Assembly: GCA_964415715.1 (NCBI GenBank)
Contig: CAYQBK010000088.1
Coordinates: forward strand, 1-23,059
Length of the DNA stretch: 23,059 nucleotides
Source: DALYDK01 sp964415715
Lineage (GTDB): Bacteria; Patescibacteriota; Saccharimonadia; Saccharimonadales; CAIOMD01
Direction of reading: 5' to 3'
The position numbers and the translations under genes were made by a program. The stretch's first letter is position 1. Every line of letters begins with the position of its first letter. Shown here piece by piece: positions 1-7,057 of this stretch. The notes under the pieces were generated by a model. It was given only the letters and a program-made list of their open reading frames with translations. It searched no databases and had not been told where the DNA came from.

Positions 1-50
1 ACACAAAATGTATCGACAATATAAAATAGTGTTATGAGCTCAAGCTCCAT
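1..50 (-). CDS. 5' end of a gene resembling a DDE transposase (cut by window edge)
   Basis: Read on the minus strand, an ATG at 50 follows an AAGGAG Shine-Dalgarno with 8 nt spacing, and the frame stays open to the window edge. It encodes MELELITLFYIVDTFC. The pattern 'ITLF..VD.FC' resembles the N-terminus of some DDE transposases (IS982/IS4-like), but only 16 residues are visible, so the family call is tentative. The ribosome binding site makes a real gene likely even if the family is wrong. A terminator-like hairpin about 45 bp upstream would stop read-through from outside, as is common in insertion sequences. Confidence 0.45.
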   Translation of the reverse strand, partial: MELELITLFYIVDTFC

Positions 51-94
51 ATAGGTGTCTCCTTTTTGTTTTATTTTTTATGAACAAAAACAAT

Positions 95-120
95 TATAAC
101 AGGGCTAGCGCCCTGTTATA
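95..120 (-). terminator. Perfect 11-bp hairpin, terminator-like on the minus strand
   Basis: The arms TATAACAGGGC and GCCCTGTTATA pair perfectly around a TAGC loop. On the minus strand the hairpin is followed by a T-rich run (ATTGTTTTTGTTC), so it could end minus-strand transcription from the ROK/metallopeptidase genes before it enters the transposase-like gene. On the plus strand no T-run follows. Confidence 0.5.
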
Positions 121-221
121 TATAGCAAAAAGAGGAGACTCTTATGTCGAGCTGGGGTTATCTACAACCCGATGCTACAACTACAGTTATTGCTTAATCA
201 TTAACTTATCAATCTTCCTTC

Positions 222-249
222 TGTCCACTTTATTTCGGCAAAGTGGACA
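222..249. repeat. 10-bp inverted repeat
   Basis: TGTCCACTTT and AAAGTGGACA form a perfect 10-bp stem with an 8-base loop. Neither side is followed by a clear T-run. TGTCCA-type ends occur in several insertion-sequence families, so this could be an element end or remnant, but no partner end is visible in the window. Confidence 0.4.
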
Positions 250-383
250 AACCGATTGGGCGCATAACAGTTTTAGGTGCTTAGTTATACCTACAAGTCA
301 GTTTTAATAAACAATATTCATACTACACCCTCAGACCCTCCATTAGCTCATAGATGCTGGAAGTATTGCTTACTTAGATTTTA

Positions 384-426
384 TTTAGGAGGACGGGCCT
401 CAATATTATTTAATATGTTTTTGGGG
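384..426 (+). repeat. Dispersed repeat, copy A
   Basis: This copy has two blocks: TTTAGGAGGACGGGCCTC (384-401) and, directly after it, a 25-base block (402-426) beginning AATATTATTTAATATG and ending GGGG. The same two blocks, 17/18 and 24/25 identical, occur on the opposite strand at 6940-6994 with 12 extra bases between them. The second block overlaps the last codons of the 410-898 gene. Confidence 0.7.
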
Positions 427-898
427 TTTTGACTATGCGTCGAGATACTTGGCAGAGCGGTGAGCGGGGAACTTGCCAGTTAGTTGAACAGTTAAAGCAT
501 TGGTAAATCAGATCTTTTCTCTGCAATGAAACAACTCCACAGGTTGGACATTTGGCACGTTTGTGTAGCCAGTCGCGGTAGGTGTCTAAGCAATCCTGTA
601 CATAGTCCTCATCGATAGTGACATTGTATCTGATGGAAATCTGTTTAGCTAAAGACCAGGCTTGAGTCTCTAGTTTTAGTAAGCTAAAATCTGTGCCATA
701 TTTTTTATGTTCTAGCTGGGCGTGAGCTATTTCGTGTAACAAAGCCCATACTCCATGTTCTGGTGGATTAATATTTTGCACATAACTAATAGTCTTGGTT
801 TTTGGTGACCAAACAAAATATTCATCATCAATAAATTTTATATGTGGGTAGTCGACTTTAACTAGAGCTAATAAATGATCAATATTAGTTATGTTCAT
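410..898 (-). CDS. HExxH putative zinc metallopeptidase with C-terminal zinc ribbon
   Basis: The 162-residue product has the gluzincin-type motif HEIAH at residues 55-59 inside a hydrophobic helix (WALLHEIAHAQL). A downstream acidic residue in 'KLETQAW' (E77) is a plausible third zinc ligand, the arrangement of ImmA/IrrE- or SprT-like small metallopeptidases. C117, C120, C134 and C137 form a zinc ribbon near the C-terminus. No signal peptide or membrane segment is seen, so it is probably cytoplasmic. The ATG at 898 is chosen; a TTG at 913 is possible. Either start lies inside the ROK kinase gene (overlap 14 bp or more), so the two are translationally coupled. Substrate unknown. The 3' end overlaps dispersed repeat copy A. 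Confidence 0.7.
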   Translation of the reverse strand: MNITNIDHLLALVKVDYPHIKFIDDEYFVWSPKTKTISYVQNINPPEHGVWALLHEIAHAQLEHKKYGTDFSLLKLETQAWSLAKQISIRYNVTIDEDYVQDCLDTYRDWLHKRAKCPTCGVVSLQRKDLIYQCFNCSTNWQVPRSPLCQVSRRIVKTPKTY

Positions 899-1697
899 TG
901 TGTTGACGAGCAAGTTCTATGCAGCCATATATGACAGCTTCTTCGGCTTTTTGAGCACCTATTATAGGTGGTATTGTTACCATTTTTGGAGCTATTTCAT
1001 GAGCGTATTTGTTTAAATATTTACCATATTTATTAAAATACGTACCAACGCTACCGCCTATAATAACTATGTCTGGTTCAAGTACAGCGCACAGGTCAAC
1101 TATACCAAGTGCAAACCATTTGGATATTTCTTGCCAAGCTTTTGGGTCATCTAGGTCGGATGCTCGTTTGCCATATTTGGCTACTATTGCTCGACCGCTT
1201 GCAAATTTTTCCCATGGCAACAATTTGCCCTCGTATTCGAACAACATGCTCCCAGCTTCACTATCAGAAAATTCAGGGTCTATAACTCCGTTAGTTATTA
1301 TGCCACTACCAATACCAGTACTAAATGTTATGTACAATACTCTTTTTGGCAGTGGTTTTATATGAATCGCTTCACCCAAACCAGCTAAATTGGCGTCATT
1401 ATCAATAATTACTGTTGTATTTACTACAACACTAATGTCTTTTTGTAAGGGTACATTTTTCCACGGTAGGTTTCCAAATTTGACTACAACCCCCTCATCC
1501 ACATTAATCTTCCCTGGAGCAGCAACAATAGTCAATTCAAAATCTGTTGCCAAATCAACAATAGTTTTCTCCAGCTCTACTATAAAAGCTTTATAGTTTT
1601 GTGGAGTTGGAAATTTGTGTTCACTTACGACTTTACCATTTTCATCTATGGGGGCTAAAAGTGTTTTTGTTCCCCCAATATCTATCGCTAATATCAT
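885..1697 (-). CDS. ROK family sugar kinase (glucokinase-like)
   Basis: This is a 270-residue ROK-fold kinase expected to phosphorylate a hexose or amino sugar with ATP. DIGGTKT at residues 6-12 is the first phosphate-binding loop, DNDAN at 99-103 carries the catalytic aspartate (D101), and STGIGSGII at 126-134 is the second phosphate loop. A glycine-rich IIGGSVG lies near the C-terminus. The usual ROK zinc motif (CxCGxxGCxE) is absent, and where ExGH is expected the sequence reads EAGS, so metal binding is probably lost and substrate preference is uncertain. It is slightly short for the family (about 300). It starts at an ATG with a TATAAT box exactly 6 nt upstream and no Shine-Dalgarno, suggesting a leaderless mRNA. 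It overlaps the downstream metallopeptidase gene. Confidence 0.85.
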   Translation of the reverse strand: MILAIDIGGTKTLLAPIDENGKVVSEHKFPTPQNYKAFIVELEKTIVDLATDFELTIVAAPGKINVDEGVVVKFGNLPWKNVPLQKDISVVVNTTVIIDNDANLAGLGEAIHIKPLPKRVLYITFSTGIGSGIITNGVIDPEFSDSEAGSMLFEYEGKLLPWEKFASGRAIVAKYGKRASDLDDPKAWQEISKWFALGIVDLCAVLEPDIVIIGGSVGTYFNKYGKYLNKYAHEIAPKMVTIPPIIGAQKAEEAVIYGCIELARQHNEHN

Positions 1698-1703
1698 TTT
1701 TAA

Positions 1704-1709
1704 ATTATA
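1704..1709 (-). promoter_or_regulatory. -10 box (TATAAT) of the ROK kinase gene, leaderless arrangement
   Basis: TATAAT on the minus strand is followed by six bases (TTAAAA) and then the ATG at 1697. Transcription would start at or within a base of the start codon. The -35 region is weak. No Shine-Dalgarno is present. Confidence 0.55.
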
Positions 1710-1757
1710 TCACTTCTATATTTAATATAAGAGCTTTATTTTTTAGGGGTAATAAGG

Positions 1758-1763
1758 TATAAT
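1758..1763 (+). promoter_or_regulatory. -10 box (TATAAT) of the rpsA/infB operon
   Basis: A consensus TATAAT lies about 110 bp upstream of the S1 start and is divergent from the ROK promoter. The -35 region (about 1735-1740, TTTATT) is poor. This gives an untranslated leader of about 100 nt. Confidence 0.45.
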
Positions 1764-1797
1764 TTGTGGTAATCTACAGCTTATGAGCCAAATATAT

Positions 1798-1825
1798 GAG
1801 GCTGTCATAACGTCCTGACAGTTTC
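1798..1825 (+). promoter_or_regulatory. Hairpin in the rpsA leader
   Basis: GAGGCTGTCA (1798-1807) pairs with TGACAGTTTC (1816-1825), a 10-bp stem with two G-U pairs and an 8-base loop. It lies between the -10 box and the AAGGAG at 1857-1862. It could act in control of S1 synthesis, which in other bacteria is autogenous; that link is inference. Confidence 0.35.
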
Positions 1826-1871
1826 TGTGCACATGGCTGGAGAAATACATTATAAGAAGGAGATAAATTTA

Positions 1872-2939
1872 ATGTCAAAGTTAACAATGGACGAATTATT
1901 AGCCGGTAGTGATGTACAACCACTAAAACCAGGCGATGTGCTAGAGGCTACAATCACCTCTATAAAAAAGAATGAAATATGGCTTGATCTAGGGCCATAT
2001 GGTATCGGTGTGGTTATGCGCCGTGAAATAGGCTATGGCCAGAAACTAGAGGTAGGCCAAAAGGTTAACGCCAGTATGGTTGACCCTGAGATAGAAGATG
2101 GTTATGCGTTACTCAGCTTAAAGAAAGCCGCCAAAGATAGGGGCTGGGATGAGCTAGTTCGTATTTCTGAAGATGGTGAAATCATCGAGGTTATGGCATA
2201 CGATGCTAACAGGGGTGGTTTACTAATCGAACTAGAGGGTATAAGGGGCTTTATGCCAGTAAGTCAGCTAAGTGCTGACCATTATCCACGAGTGTCTGGC
2301 GCCGATAAAGACGAGATACTTACAAAACTTAACTCCCTAGTAGGTAAAGTTTTACGTGTTCGTATTTTAGATGCTAGTCGAAAAGATAACAAGCTAATAT
2401 TTAGCGAAAAAGAGGCTATAAAAGATGATATGCAGGCTAGGTTTGCCACACTGTCGGTTGGTAGCGAAGTCGAAGGCAATGTTACTGGTGTTATTGATTT
2501 TGGTGCATTTGTCAATGTTGATGGTATCGAGGGCTTGATACATATTAGTGAAATCTCATGGGAACGTGTTGAGGACCCAAAGAAATATATCAAAACCGGG
2601 GATACCGTTAAGGCAAAAATCATAGCCATCGACAAAGATCGCTTGTCACTTAGCATCAAACAAATGACAGAAGATCCATGGCTAAAAGATGTTGAAAAGA
2701 TTAAAAAAGGCTCAACGGTTGAAGGTAAAATAACACGAATAACACCATTTGGTGCGTTTGTGCAGTTGACTCCAGCCGTCGAAGCATTGGTTCATGTATC
2801 TGAGATTGCCGATGGTAGCGATGATGTTGTTGATCCAGAAAAGATCTTTAAGCTAGACGAGACAAAGCAATTTAAGGTATTGGACGTCAATACTGAAGCT
2901 CGCAAAATTGCACTTAGCCTAAAAGAAGCAAAAAAGTAA
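1872..2939 (+). CDS. rpsA: Ribosomal protein S1-like protein with four S1 repeats
   Basis: The 355-residue protein consists of four S1 (OB-fold) RNA-binding repeats. They begin near 'GDVLEATITS', 'EDGEIIEVMA', 'VGSEVEGNVT' and 'KKGSTVEGKI'. Repeats 3 and 4 are the most canonical, with DFGAFVNV...GLIHISE and PFGAFVQL...ALVHVSE. It is expected to bind mRNA on the 30S subunit and assist initiation. E. coli S1 has six repeats; four is usual in Gram-positive and CPR-type S1. The ATG at 1872 follows AAGGAG with 9 nt spacing, so an in-frame ATG at 1827 is rejected. It lies directly upstream of infB, which fits a translation operon, and is separated from it by a 14-bp hairpin. Confidence 0.9.
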   Translation: MSKLTMDELLAGSDVQPLKPGDVLEATITSIKKNEIWLDLGPYGIGVVMRREIGYGQKLEVGQKVNASMVDPEIEDGYALLSLKKAAKDRGWDELVRISEDGEIIEVMAYDANRGGLLIELEGIRGFMPVSQLSADHYPRVSGADKDEILTKLNSLVGKVLRVRILDASRKDNKLIFSEKEAIKDDMQARFATLSVGSEVEGNVTGVIDFGAFVNVDGIEGLIHISEISWERVEDPKKYIKTGDTVKAKIIAIDKDRLSLSIKQMTEDPWLKDVEKIKKGSTVEGKITRITPFGAFVQLTPAVEALVHVSEIADGSDDVVDPEKIFKLDETKQFKVLDVNTEARKIALSLKEAKK

Positions 2940-2944
2940 ACTAA

Positions 2945-2984
2945 ATTTGGTTACTATCTCTAAATAGTGGGATAGTAACCAAAT
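2945..2984 (+). promoter_or_regulatory. Strong 14-bp hairpin between rpsA and infB
   Basis: ATTTGGTTACTATC (2945-2958) and GATAGTAACCAAAT (2971-2984) pair perfectly around a 12-base loop. No T-run follows on the plus strand, so it is not a classical terminator. It sits just before the infB Shine-Dalgarno (AAAGGAG, 2989-2995). It may protect the rpsA 3' end, mark a processing site or tune infB expression. Confidence 0.6.
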
Positions 2985-3005
2985 AATGAAAGGAGATTTT
3001 CAGCT

Positions 3006-4781
3006 ATGGCACCAACGATTGAGATTGGTGAACAAATAACTGTTGGCGCATTGGCTGAAAAGCTTGAGCTTCCAGCAACCAAGGTCATATCAGAACTTTT
3101 TAAAAACGGTATGATGGTTACCATAAATGAAAAAATAGATGTAGATACTGCCCAGATTATTGTTGATGAGTTGGGTATAGAAGTTGAGCTTGTCGGCAAA
3201 CAGCTTGTCAGCGAAATTGATAATGATGAGATTGTAAAAAGAGTCCGTGAGGTCAGTGATAATGCCGTCTCTCGCCCACCTGTTGTTGCGGTTATGGGTC
3301 ATGTTGATCATGGAAAAACAAGCCTGCTTGATGTTATTCGGTCATCAAATGTAGTTTCTCGCGAGGCGGGCGGTATTACACAGCATATTTCTGCCTATCA
3401 GGTCAATCATGGCAATCGAGCTATCACATTTTTAGATACTCCTGGCCATGAAGCATTTGCAGCGCTGCGCGAACATGGAGCTCATTTAACAGATGTAGCG
3501 ATTATTGTTGTGGCAGCCGATGATGGCATAAAGCCACAAACATTAGAGGCGATACGATTTGCCAAAAAAGCCGGTGTCCAGATAGTGGTTGCAATAACCA
3601 AAATCGACAAGCCTGATTCTAATCCGGACCGGGTCAAGCAGCAACTTGCTGAACAGCAGATGATACCAGAAGAATGGGGTGGCACTACTGTTATTGTCGG
3701 AGTCTCATCAAAAACCAAAGAAGGTGTCGATAAACTGTTAGATATGGTACTACTTGTTGCCGATGTAGAAGATTTAAAGGCAGATATTGACGTTTCACCA
3801 CAAGGTTTGATAATAGAATCTCATATGGAACAGGGACGTGGTTCAATAGCGGTCGCATTGGTTGAACAGGGTACATTGAAACGTGGTAGCTTTATTGTGG
3901 CAGGTGATACCTATGCCAAGGTTCGAATATTGGAAAATACCAATGGTGAAAATATTAAATCAGCTGGTCCTTCGTCACCTGTTATAATATCAGGCTTTAA
4001 GGCTTTACCAGAGTTTGGTGAGGCATTTGTAGGTGTAGCAAATGAAAAAGAGGCTAGAAATCTTGCCAGTCAAAATCTACAAAACAACGCTGAAAAGTCA
4101 GGCCGTACAGATATGACAAGTCATGAGCTCATTCGGCTAATCAACCGCAAAACAAGCCAACAGCAACTAAATATTATCGTCAAGGCTGATGTTCAGGGTT
4201 CGCTGACTAGTGTGATTGATAGTTTGAAAACCCTAGACACTGATGAAGTAGCCATACGGGTAGTTGGATCTGGGGTTGGCAGTATAACTGAAAATGATAT
4301 ACGCATGGCATCTAGTAGTGATGCTATTATTTATGGTTTTCAAGTAGATATGCCATCTAATATCAAGCAAATCACATCGCGCGACAAGATCACGGTCCGT
4401 TTGTACCGAGTTATTTACGAGTTGTTAGATGATGCTAAACAAGAAATGAGTGATAGGTTAGAGGATGAAGAAATAATCACTAATGTTGGCCGGTTGCTTG
4501 TTAGGGGAATATTTAAAACCACCAAAACTGAATCTATTGTCGGAGGTGAAGTAACCAAGGGTAAGCTGGTTATACCAGGCTTTGTTAGCATATTCCGCGA
4601 TAATGAAGAGATTGCCAAAGAATTGCCAGTAGTTAACCTAAAACATGGCCCAACAGATACCAAAGAAGTATTAGAAGGCGAAATGTGTGGCGTTAGTTTA
4701 AGTACTAGCCACAGACTAGACTTGCAGGAAGGTGACAGGCTCGAGTTATTTACCCGCGAAGTTCACCAGCGAAGTCTATAG
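3006..4781 (+). CDS. infB: Translation initiation factor IF-2
   Basis: IF-2 is the GTPase that places initiator tRNA on the 30S subunit and promotes subunit joining. The 591-residue protein has an IF2_N domain (about residues 8-62). The G domain follows, with GHVDHGKT at 98-105 (G1), DTPGHEAF from 144 (G3) and TKID at 198-201 (G4, where NKxD is more common). The two beta-barrel domains and the C2-type domain follow, ending in 'GDRLELFTREVHQRSL'. It is much shorter than E. coli IF-2 (890) because the long N-terminal linker is missing, which is usual for compact genomes. The ATG follows AAAGGAG. Stop TAG. Confidence 0.97.
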   Translation: MAPTIEIGEQITVGALAEKLELPATKVISELFKNGMMVTINEKIDVDTAQIIVDELGIEVELVGKQLVSEIDNDEIVKRVREVSDNAVSRPPVVAVMGHVDHGKTSLLDVIRSSNVVSREAGGITQHISAYQVNHGNRAITFLDTPGHEAFAALREHGAHLTDVAIIVVAADDGIKPQTLEAIRFAKKAGVQIVVAITKIDKPDSNPDRVKQQLAEQQMIPEEWGGTTVIVGVSSKTKEGVDKLLDMVLLVADVEDLKADIDVSPQGLIIESHMEQGRGSIAVALVEQGTLKRGSFIVAGDTYAKVRILENTNGENIKSAGPSSPVIISGFKALPEFGEAFVGVANEKEARNLASQNLQNNAEKSGRTDMTSHELIRLINRKTSQQQLNIIVKADVQGSLTSVIDSLKTLDTDEVAIRVVGSGVGSITENDIRMASSSDAIIYGFQVDMPSNIKQITSRDKITVRLYRVIYELLDDAKQEMSDRLEDEEIITNVGRLLVRGIFKTTKTESIVGGEVTKGKLVIPGFVSIFRDNEEIAKELPVVNLKHGPTDTKEVLEGEMCGVSLSTSHRLDLQEGDRLELFTREVHQRSL

Positions 4782-4824
4782 AAAATAGCCAGTTCTCGCA
4801 TTGGGTTTGATCTGATAAATATTT

Positions 4825-4852
4825 TTGATCATTTTATAGGGTGTGGTAAAAT
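4825..4852 (+). promoter_or_regulatory. Promoter of the DUF5663 gene, leaderless arrangement
   Basis: TTGATC (4825-4830), a 16-bp spacer, then TGG plus TAAAAT (-10 at 4847-4852, extended by TG). Six bases separate the -10 from the ATG at 4859, so the mRNA would begin at the start codon. No Shine-Dalgarno is present. Confidence 0.65.
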
Positions 4853-4858
4853 TAAATC

Positions 4859-5344
4859 ATGATTAGATTAGATGACAATTTCTTGGCAGAGCTTGGCTTA
4901 GCCGCCTTGCCCACCGATGACAAAAAACAAATGCTAGCTCAAATATACGAAACTCTAGAAATGCGAGTTGGTATGAAGTTAGCTGAAAATATGTCAGATC
5001 AACAACTTCAAGACTTTGAGCGACTTATGGATGCCAAAGACGAAGCGGGTGCATTTCAGTGGCTTCAAACCAATGTCCCAAACTACAAAGAAGTAGTTAA
5101 ACAGGAGCTTGATATTTTAAAAGAAGAGGTTCGCAATTCTGCACCACAGATACTACAAGCGTCTCAGGTAAACATAGCCAATCAAGCCAGTATTCAACAA
5201 ACCCAATCTCAACCCCCAGCTAACCCTGCCAATACAGCAATTCCAAATAGCTCCTCAACAGCAATTCCAAATGTAACGTCGCCTCCAGCTTCGGAACAAC
5301 CATCAATAAACTCCAACCCACAAAATTACGATCCAGTAGCCTAA
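4859..5344 (+). CDS. DUF5663-type protein with disordered P/Q/S-rich tail
   Basis: The first ~90 residues are helical and match the pattern recalled for DUF5663 ('LGLAALP...', 'QIYETLEMRVGMKLAENMSDQQLQDFERLMD'-like, given here only in part), a domain common in Patescibacteria and of unknown function. From about residue 105 the 161-residue chain is rich in Q, P, S, N and A with a near-repeat of 'TAIPN' (seen twice), typical of a disordered tail. There is no signal peptide or membrane segment. It follows infB by 77 bp but has its own promoter. Stop TAA, then a strong hairpin. The family name is from memory of the sequence pattern. Confidence 0.7.
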   Translation: MIRLDDNFLAELGLAALPTDDKKQMLAQIYETLEMRVGMKLAENMSDQQLQDFERLMDAKDEAGAFQWLQTNVPNYKEVVKQELDILKEEVRNSAPQILQASQVNIANQASIQQTQSQPPANPANTAIPNSSSTAIPNVTSPPASEQPSINSNPQNYDPVA

Positions 5345-5348
5345 ATAC

Positions 5349-5414
5349 CCTGAGCCCGACATAAACAACCCAAATAAAATCAAGATTTTCAGGTGTTGTT
5401 ATGTCGGACTCAGG
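5349..5414. terminator. Long hairpin between convergent genes, probable bidirectional terminator
   Basis: The left arm starts CCTGAGCCCGACATAA and the right arm ends TTATGTCGGACTCAGG. About 20 bp pair with one mismatch and one bulge around an AT-rich loop. On the plus strand it is followed by an AT-rich stretch with T-runs (TTAAATAGTATTTTATTTTA). It lies between the plus-strand 4859-5344 gene and the minus-strand fmt, so it can end transcription from both sides. Confidence 0.75.
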
Positions 5415-5426
5415 TTAAATAGTATT

Positions 5427-6326
5427 TTATTTTATCCAACTATGGTAACCGTTTAAAAATGAACGAACATCCATGGACTTTTTGCCTGCCGGTTTTAGGG
5501 CGGTGATATTTAATGATCCAATCCGACAACCAAGTAGCATTTTATTATCGACAATTATAATCTGCCCAATATCTAGCTGTTCTTCAGCCGGAACTGCCTC
5601 TGTTATTATTAGTTGTTGACCATTTTTTAATATTAGTTTAGATTTTGGCCATTCACTATAGGCTCTTATTTCGCGCGCAAGTTGGCTAGCTGGCTTGTTT
5701 GGATCCAGTATGGCATCGTGCTTGGTGAGCATTCGAGAATACGTGGTAATATCATTAGCTAGTTGGGGCTGAGGAGTTAGCGTACCATCAATATATTTGG
5801 GTACGTTTTCCTGCAGTAGCTGGTCACTCAAATCAATAAGTTCAGCAGTCAGCTGTTGATTATTCCAGCTATCATCTAAGCTAAATTTAGATTTTACAAG
5901 TATTGGGCCAGTATCTAGACCTTCGTCGATAGTCATAAGTGTTACACCAGTTTCCGTTTGGAAACTTAGTATTCAAAATGTTATTGGGGCAGCCCCACGC
6001 CAGGCAGACAGTAGGCTAAAATGGCTATTAACTATACCCAGTTCAAAATATTCAATAGTAGGTTTTGATATTATTACACCGTAGTCGATAACTAGGCCAA
6101 TTTTGGATTTTGGCTTGATATCTAGTATGAGTTTTTCAAGTTCTTTTTTTGTATTGGCATAGCTTAATTTTATGTTATTGGTGTTGGCGATAGTCTCGAC
6201 AGGGGCGGGGTCTTTGTGATGTTCAGCTCGCCGTTTTGTTACGATTAGTTCAATATCAGCCCAGCTTAGTAATTTTTCAAGGCTTTCGGCTGCAACTGGT
6301 CCACTACCAAAGAAGACTATTTTCAT
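5427..6326 (-). pseudogene. fmt: Methionyl-tRNA formyltransferase interrupted by an in-frame TGA
   Basis: Fmt transfers a formyl group from 10-formyl-THF to Met-tRNAi. The reading frame, about 300 codons and normal in length, is continuous except for one TGA at 5973-5975; both halves are in the same frame. The first half holds MKIVFFGSGPVAAESL and 'NSHFSLLSAWRGAAPITF', with the catalytic Asn and His. The second half resumes ILSFQTETGVTL and 'DEGLDTGPIL', with the catalytic Asp, followed by the C-terminal domain. The stop therefore splits the active site at a position where other Fmts have a residue such as Ala or Ser. It could be a true nonsense mutation, a base error in the assembly, or read-through. 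The ATG at 6326 fits the family; ATG 6341 is possible. It overlaps the end of def. Stop TAA. Confidence 0.85.
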
Positions 6327-6879
6327 GGATTTCTTTTTCATAGTCTAGCTTAATCAGGTGGCCATCTGTATCGAGTTTGAAAAACGCTTCGGGTTTGTCC
6401 TGTATGTGGTCAATAAAAACCTTGCCATTGGTATGGTCTATTTCGTGTTGAAATATCCGAGCCAAAAACCCCTCAGCAGTTACCCGAAATTCGTTGCCGT
6501 TTATATCTAGTGCTTTGACCTTCACTTTGTTGTAGCGGGGAACTTTGCCGTAAATGTCTTTGATGCTCAAACAGCCCTCATAGTCTTCGACAATATCGCC
6601 TTCTAGTTTGGTTATTTCAGGGTTGATAAATACTGTAAAATTGCGATTTTTTTTGTTTTCAAAATCTTCGCGGATAACAACTACTCGTTTTAGCTCAGCT
6701 ATTTGTACAGCCGCTAGGGCTACTCCTAGTTCGTGTTCGCGATTGTCCTCCCAGTCAAGGGTAGCTGCTTCCATATCCGTTACTAGTTGTTTGACCTCAT
6801 CACCAATAAAACCAACCTTCACTGATCTTTGACGAAGCTTAGTATTTGGTAGAGTGATGATTGTGTCTTTTGCGCTCAT
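6304..6879 (-). CDS. def: Peptide deformylase
   Basis: Def removes the formyl group from nascent N-termini, using a metal ion. The 191-residue protein has all three motifs: GVALAAVQ at residues 52-59 (GxGLAAxQ), EGCLS at 101-105 with the metal-binding Cys, and HEIDH at 145-149 with two metal-binding His and the catalytic Glu. The ATG at 6879 is chosen because homologous sequence starts there and a TATACT box lies 9 nt upstream; a longer frame to 6951 would run through the promoter. It pairs with fmt downstream, the standard formylation cycle pair. Stop TAG. Confidence 0.95.
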   Translation of the reverse strand: MSAKDTIITLPNTKLRQRSVKVGFIGDEVKQLVTDMEAATLDWEDNREHELGVALAAVQIAELKRVVVIREDFENKKNRNFTVFINPEITKLEGDIVEDYEGCLSIKDIYGKVPRYNKVKVKALDINGNEFRVTAEGFLARIFQHEIDHTNGKVFIDHIQDKPEAFFKLDTDGHLIKLDYEKEIHENSLLW

Positions 6880-6888
6880 GTAGATATA

Positions 6889-6917
6889 AGTATACGTTAA
6901 CAGCGTAAGATCATCAA
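6889..6917 (-). promoter_or_regulatory. Promoter of def-fmt, near-leaderless
   Basis: On the minus strand TTGATG, a 17-bp spacer and TATACT (6894-6889). Nine bases lie between the -10 box and the ATG at 6879, leaving an untranslated leader of about 3 nt and no Shine-Dalgarno. Confidence 0.65.
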
Positions 6918-6939
6918 AATATATTCCAAAATATCCTAT

Positions 6940-6994
6940 CCCCAAAAACATATTAAGTAATATTTCCCCATCCTAAGAGGTCCGTCCTCCTAAA
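6940..6994 (-). repeat. Dispersed repeat, copy B
   Basis: On the minus strand this copy reads TTTAGGAGGACGGACCTC (6994-6977), 12 unrelated bases, then a 25-base block (6964-6940) differing from copy A (384-426) at one base. It lies between the end of the 7058-7930 gene and the def promoter. The two copies are inverted relative to each other and enclose 428-6939. Confidence 0.7.
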
Positions 6995-7057
6995 GGGTTA
7001 AAATATAAAGCTCCTAAAAGGTAATAACCCCCCAACTTGCAGCTACTCCGAGCTTTT

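Larger units (their letters stand above)
51..409. other. Non-coding stretch with inverted repeats, probable insertion-sequence flank
   Basis: This 359-bp stretch has no convincing gene. It lies between the divergently placed end of the 410-898 gene and the start of the transposase-like gene. It contains two inverted repeats (95-120 and 222-249) and, at its right end, one copy of a dispersed repeat that recurs near 6940-6994. A plus-strand frame at 80-307 has no ribosome binding site and runs through both hairpins, so it is not called. No tRNA is visible. Confidence 0.5.

Noticed and set aside
80..307. 75-codon plus-strand ORF
   Set aside because: No ribosome binding site, runs through two hairpins, and its composition is not protein-like; treated as chance.
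1827..1871. N-terminal extension of the S1-like protein
   Set aside because: The internal ATG at 1872 has a strong AAGGAG at correct spacing; the upstream ATG has none.
5973..5975. TGA as glycine or selenocysteine codon
   Set aside because: Long conserved genes (infB, nrdJ, ftsZ) contain no other in-frame TGA, and no selenocysteine function is known at this Fmt position.
6880..6951. N-terminal extension of peptide deformylase
   Set aside because: It would read through the TTGATG-17-TATACT promoter and has no family similarity.
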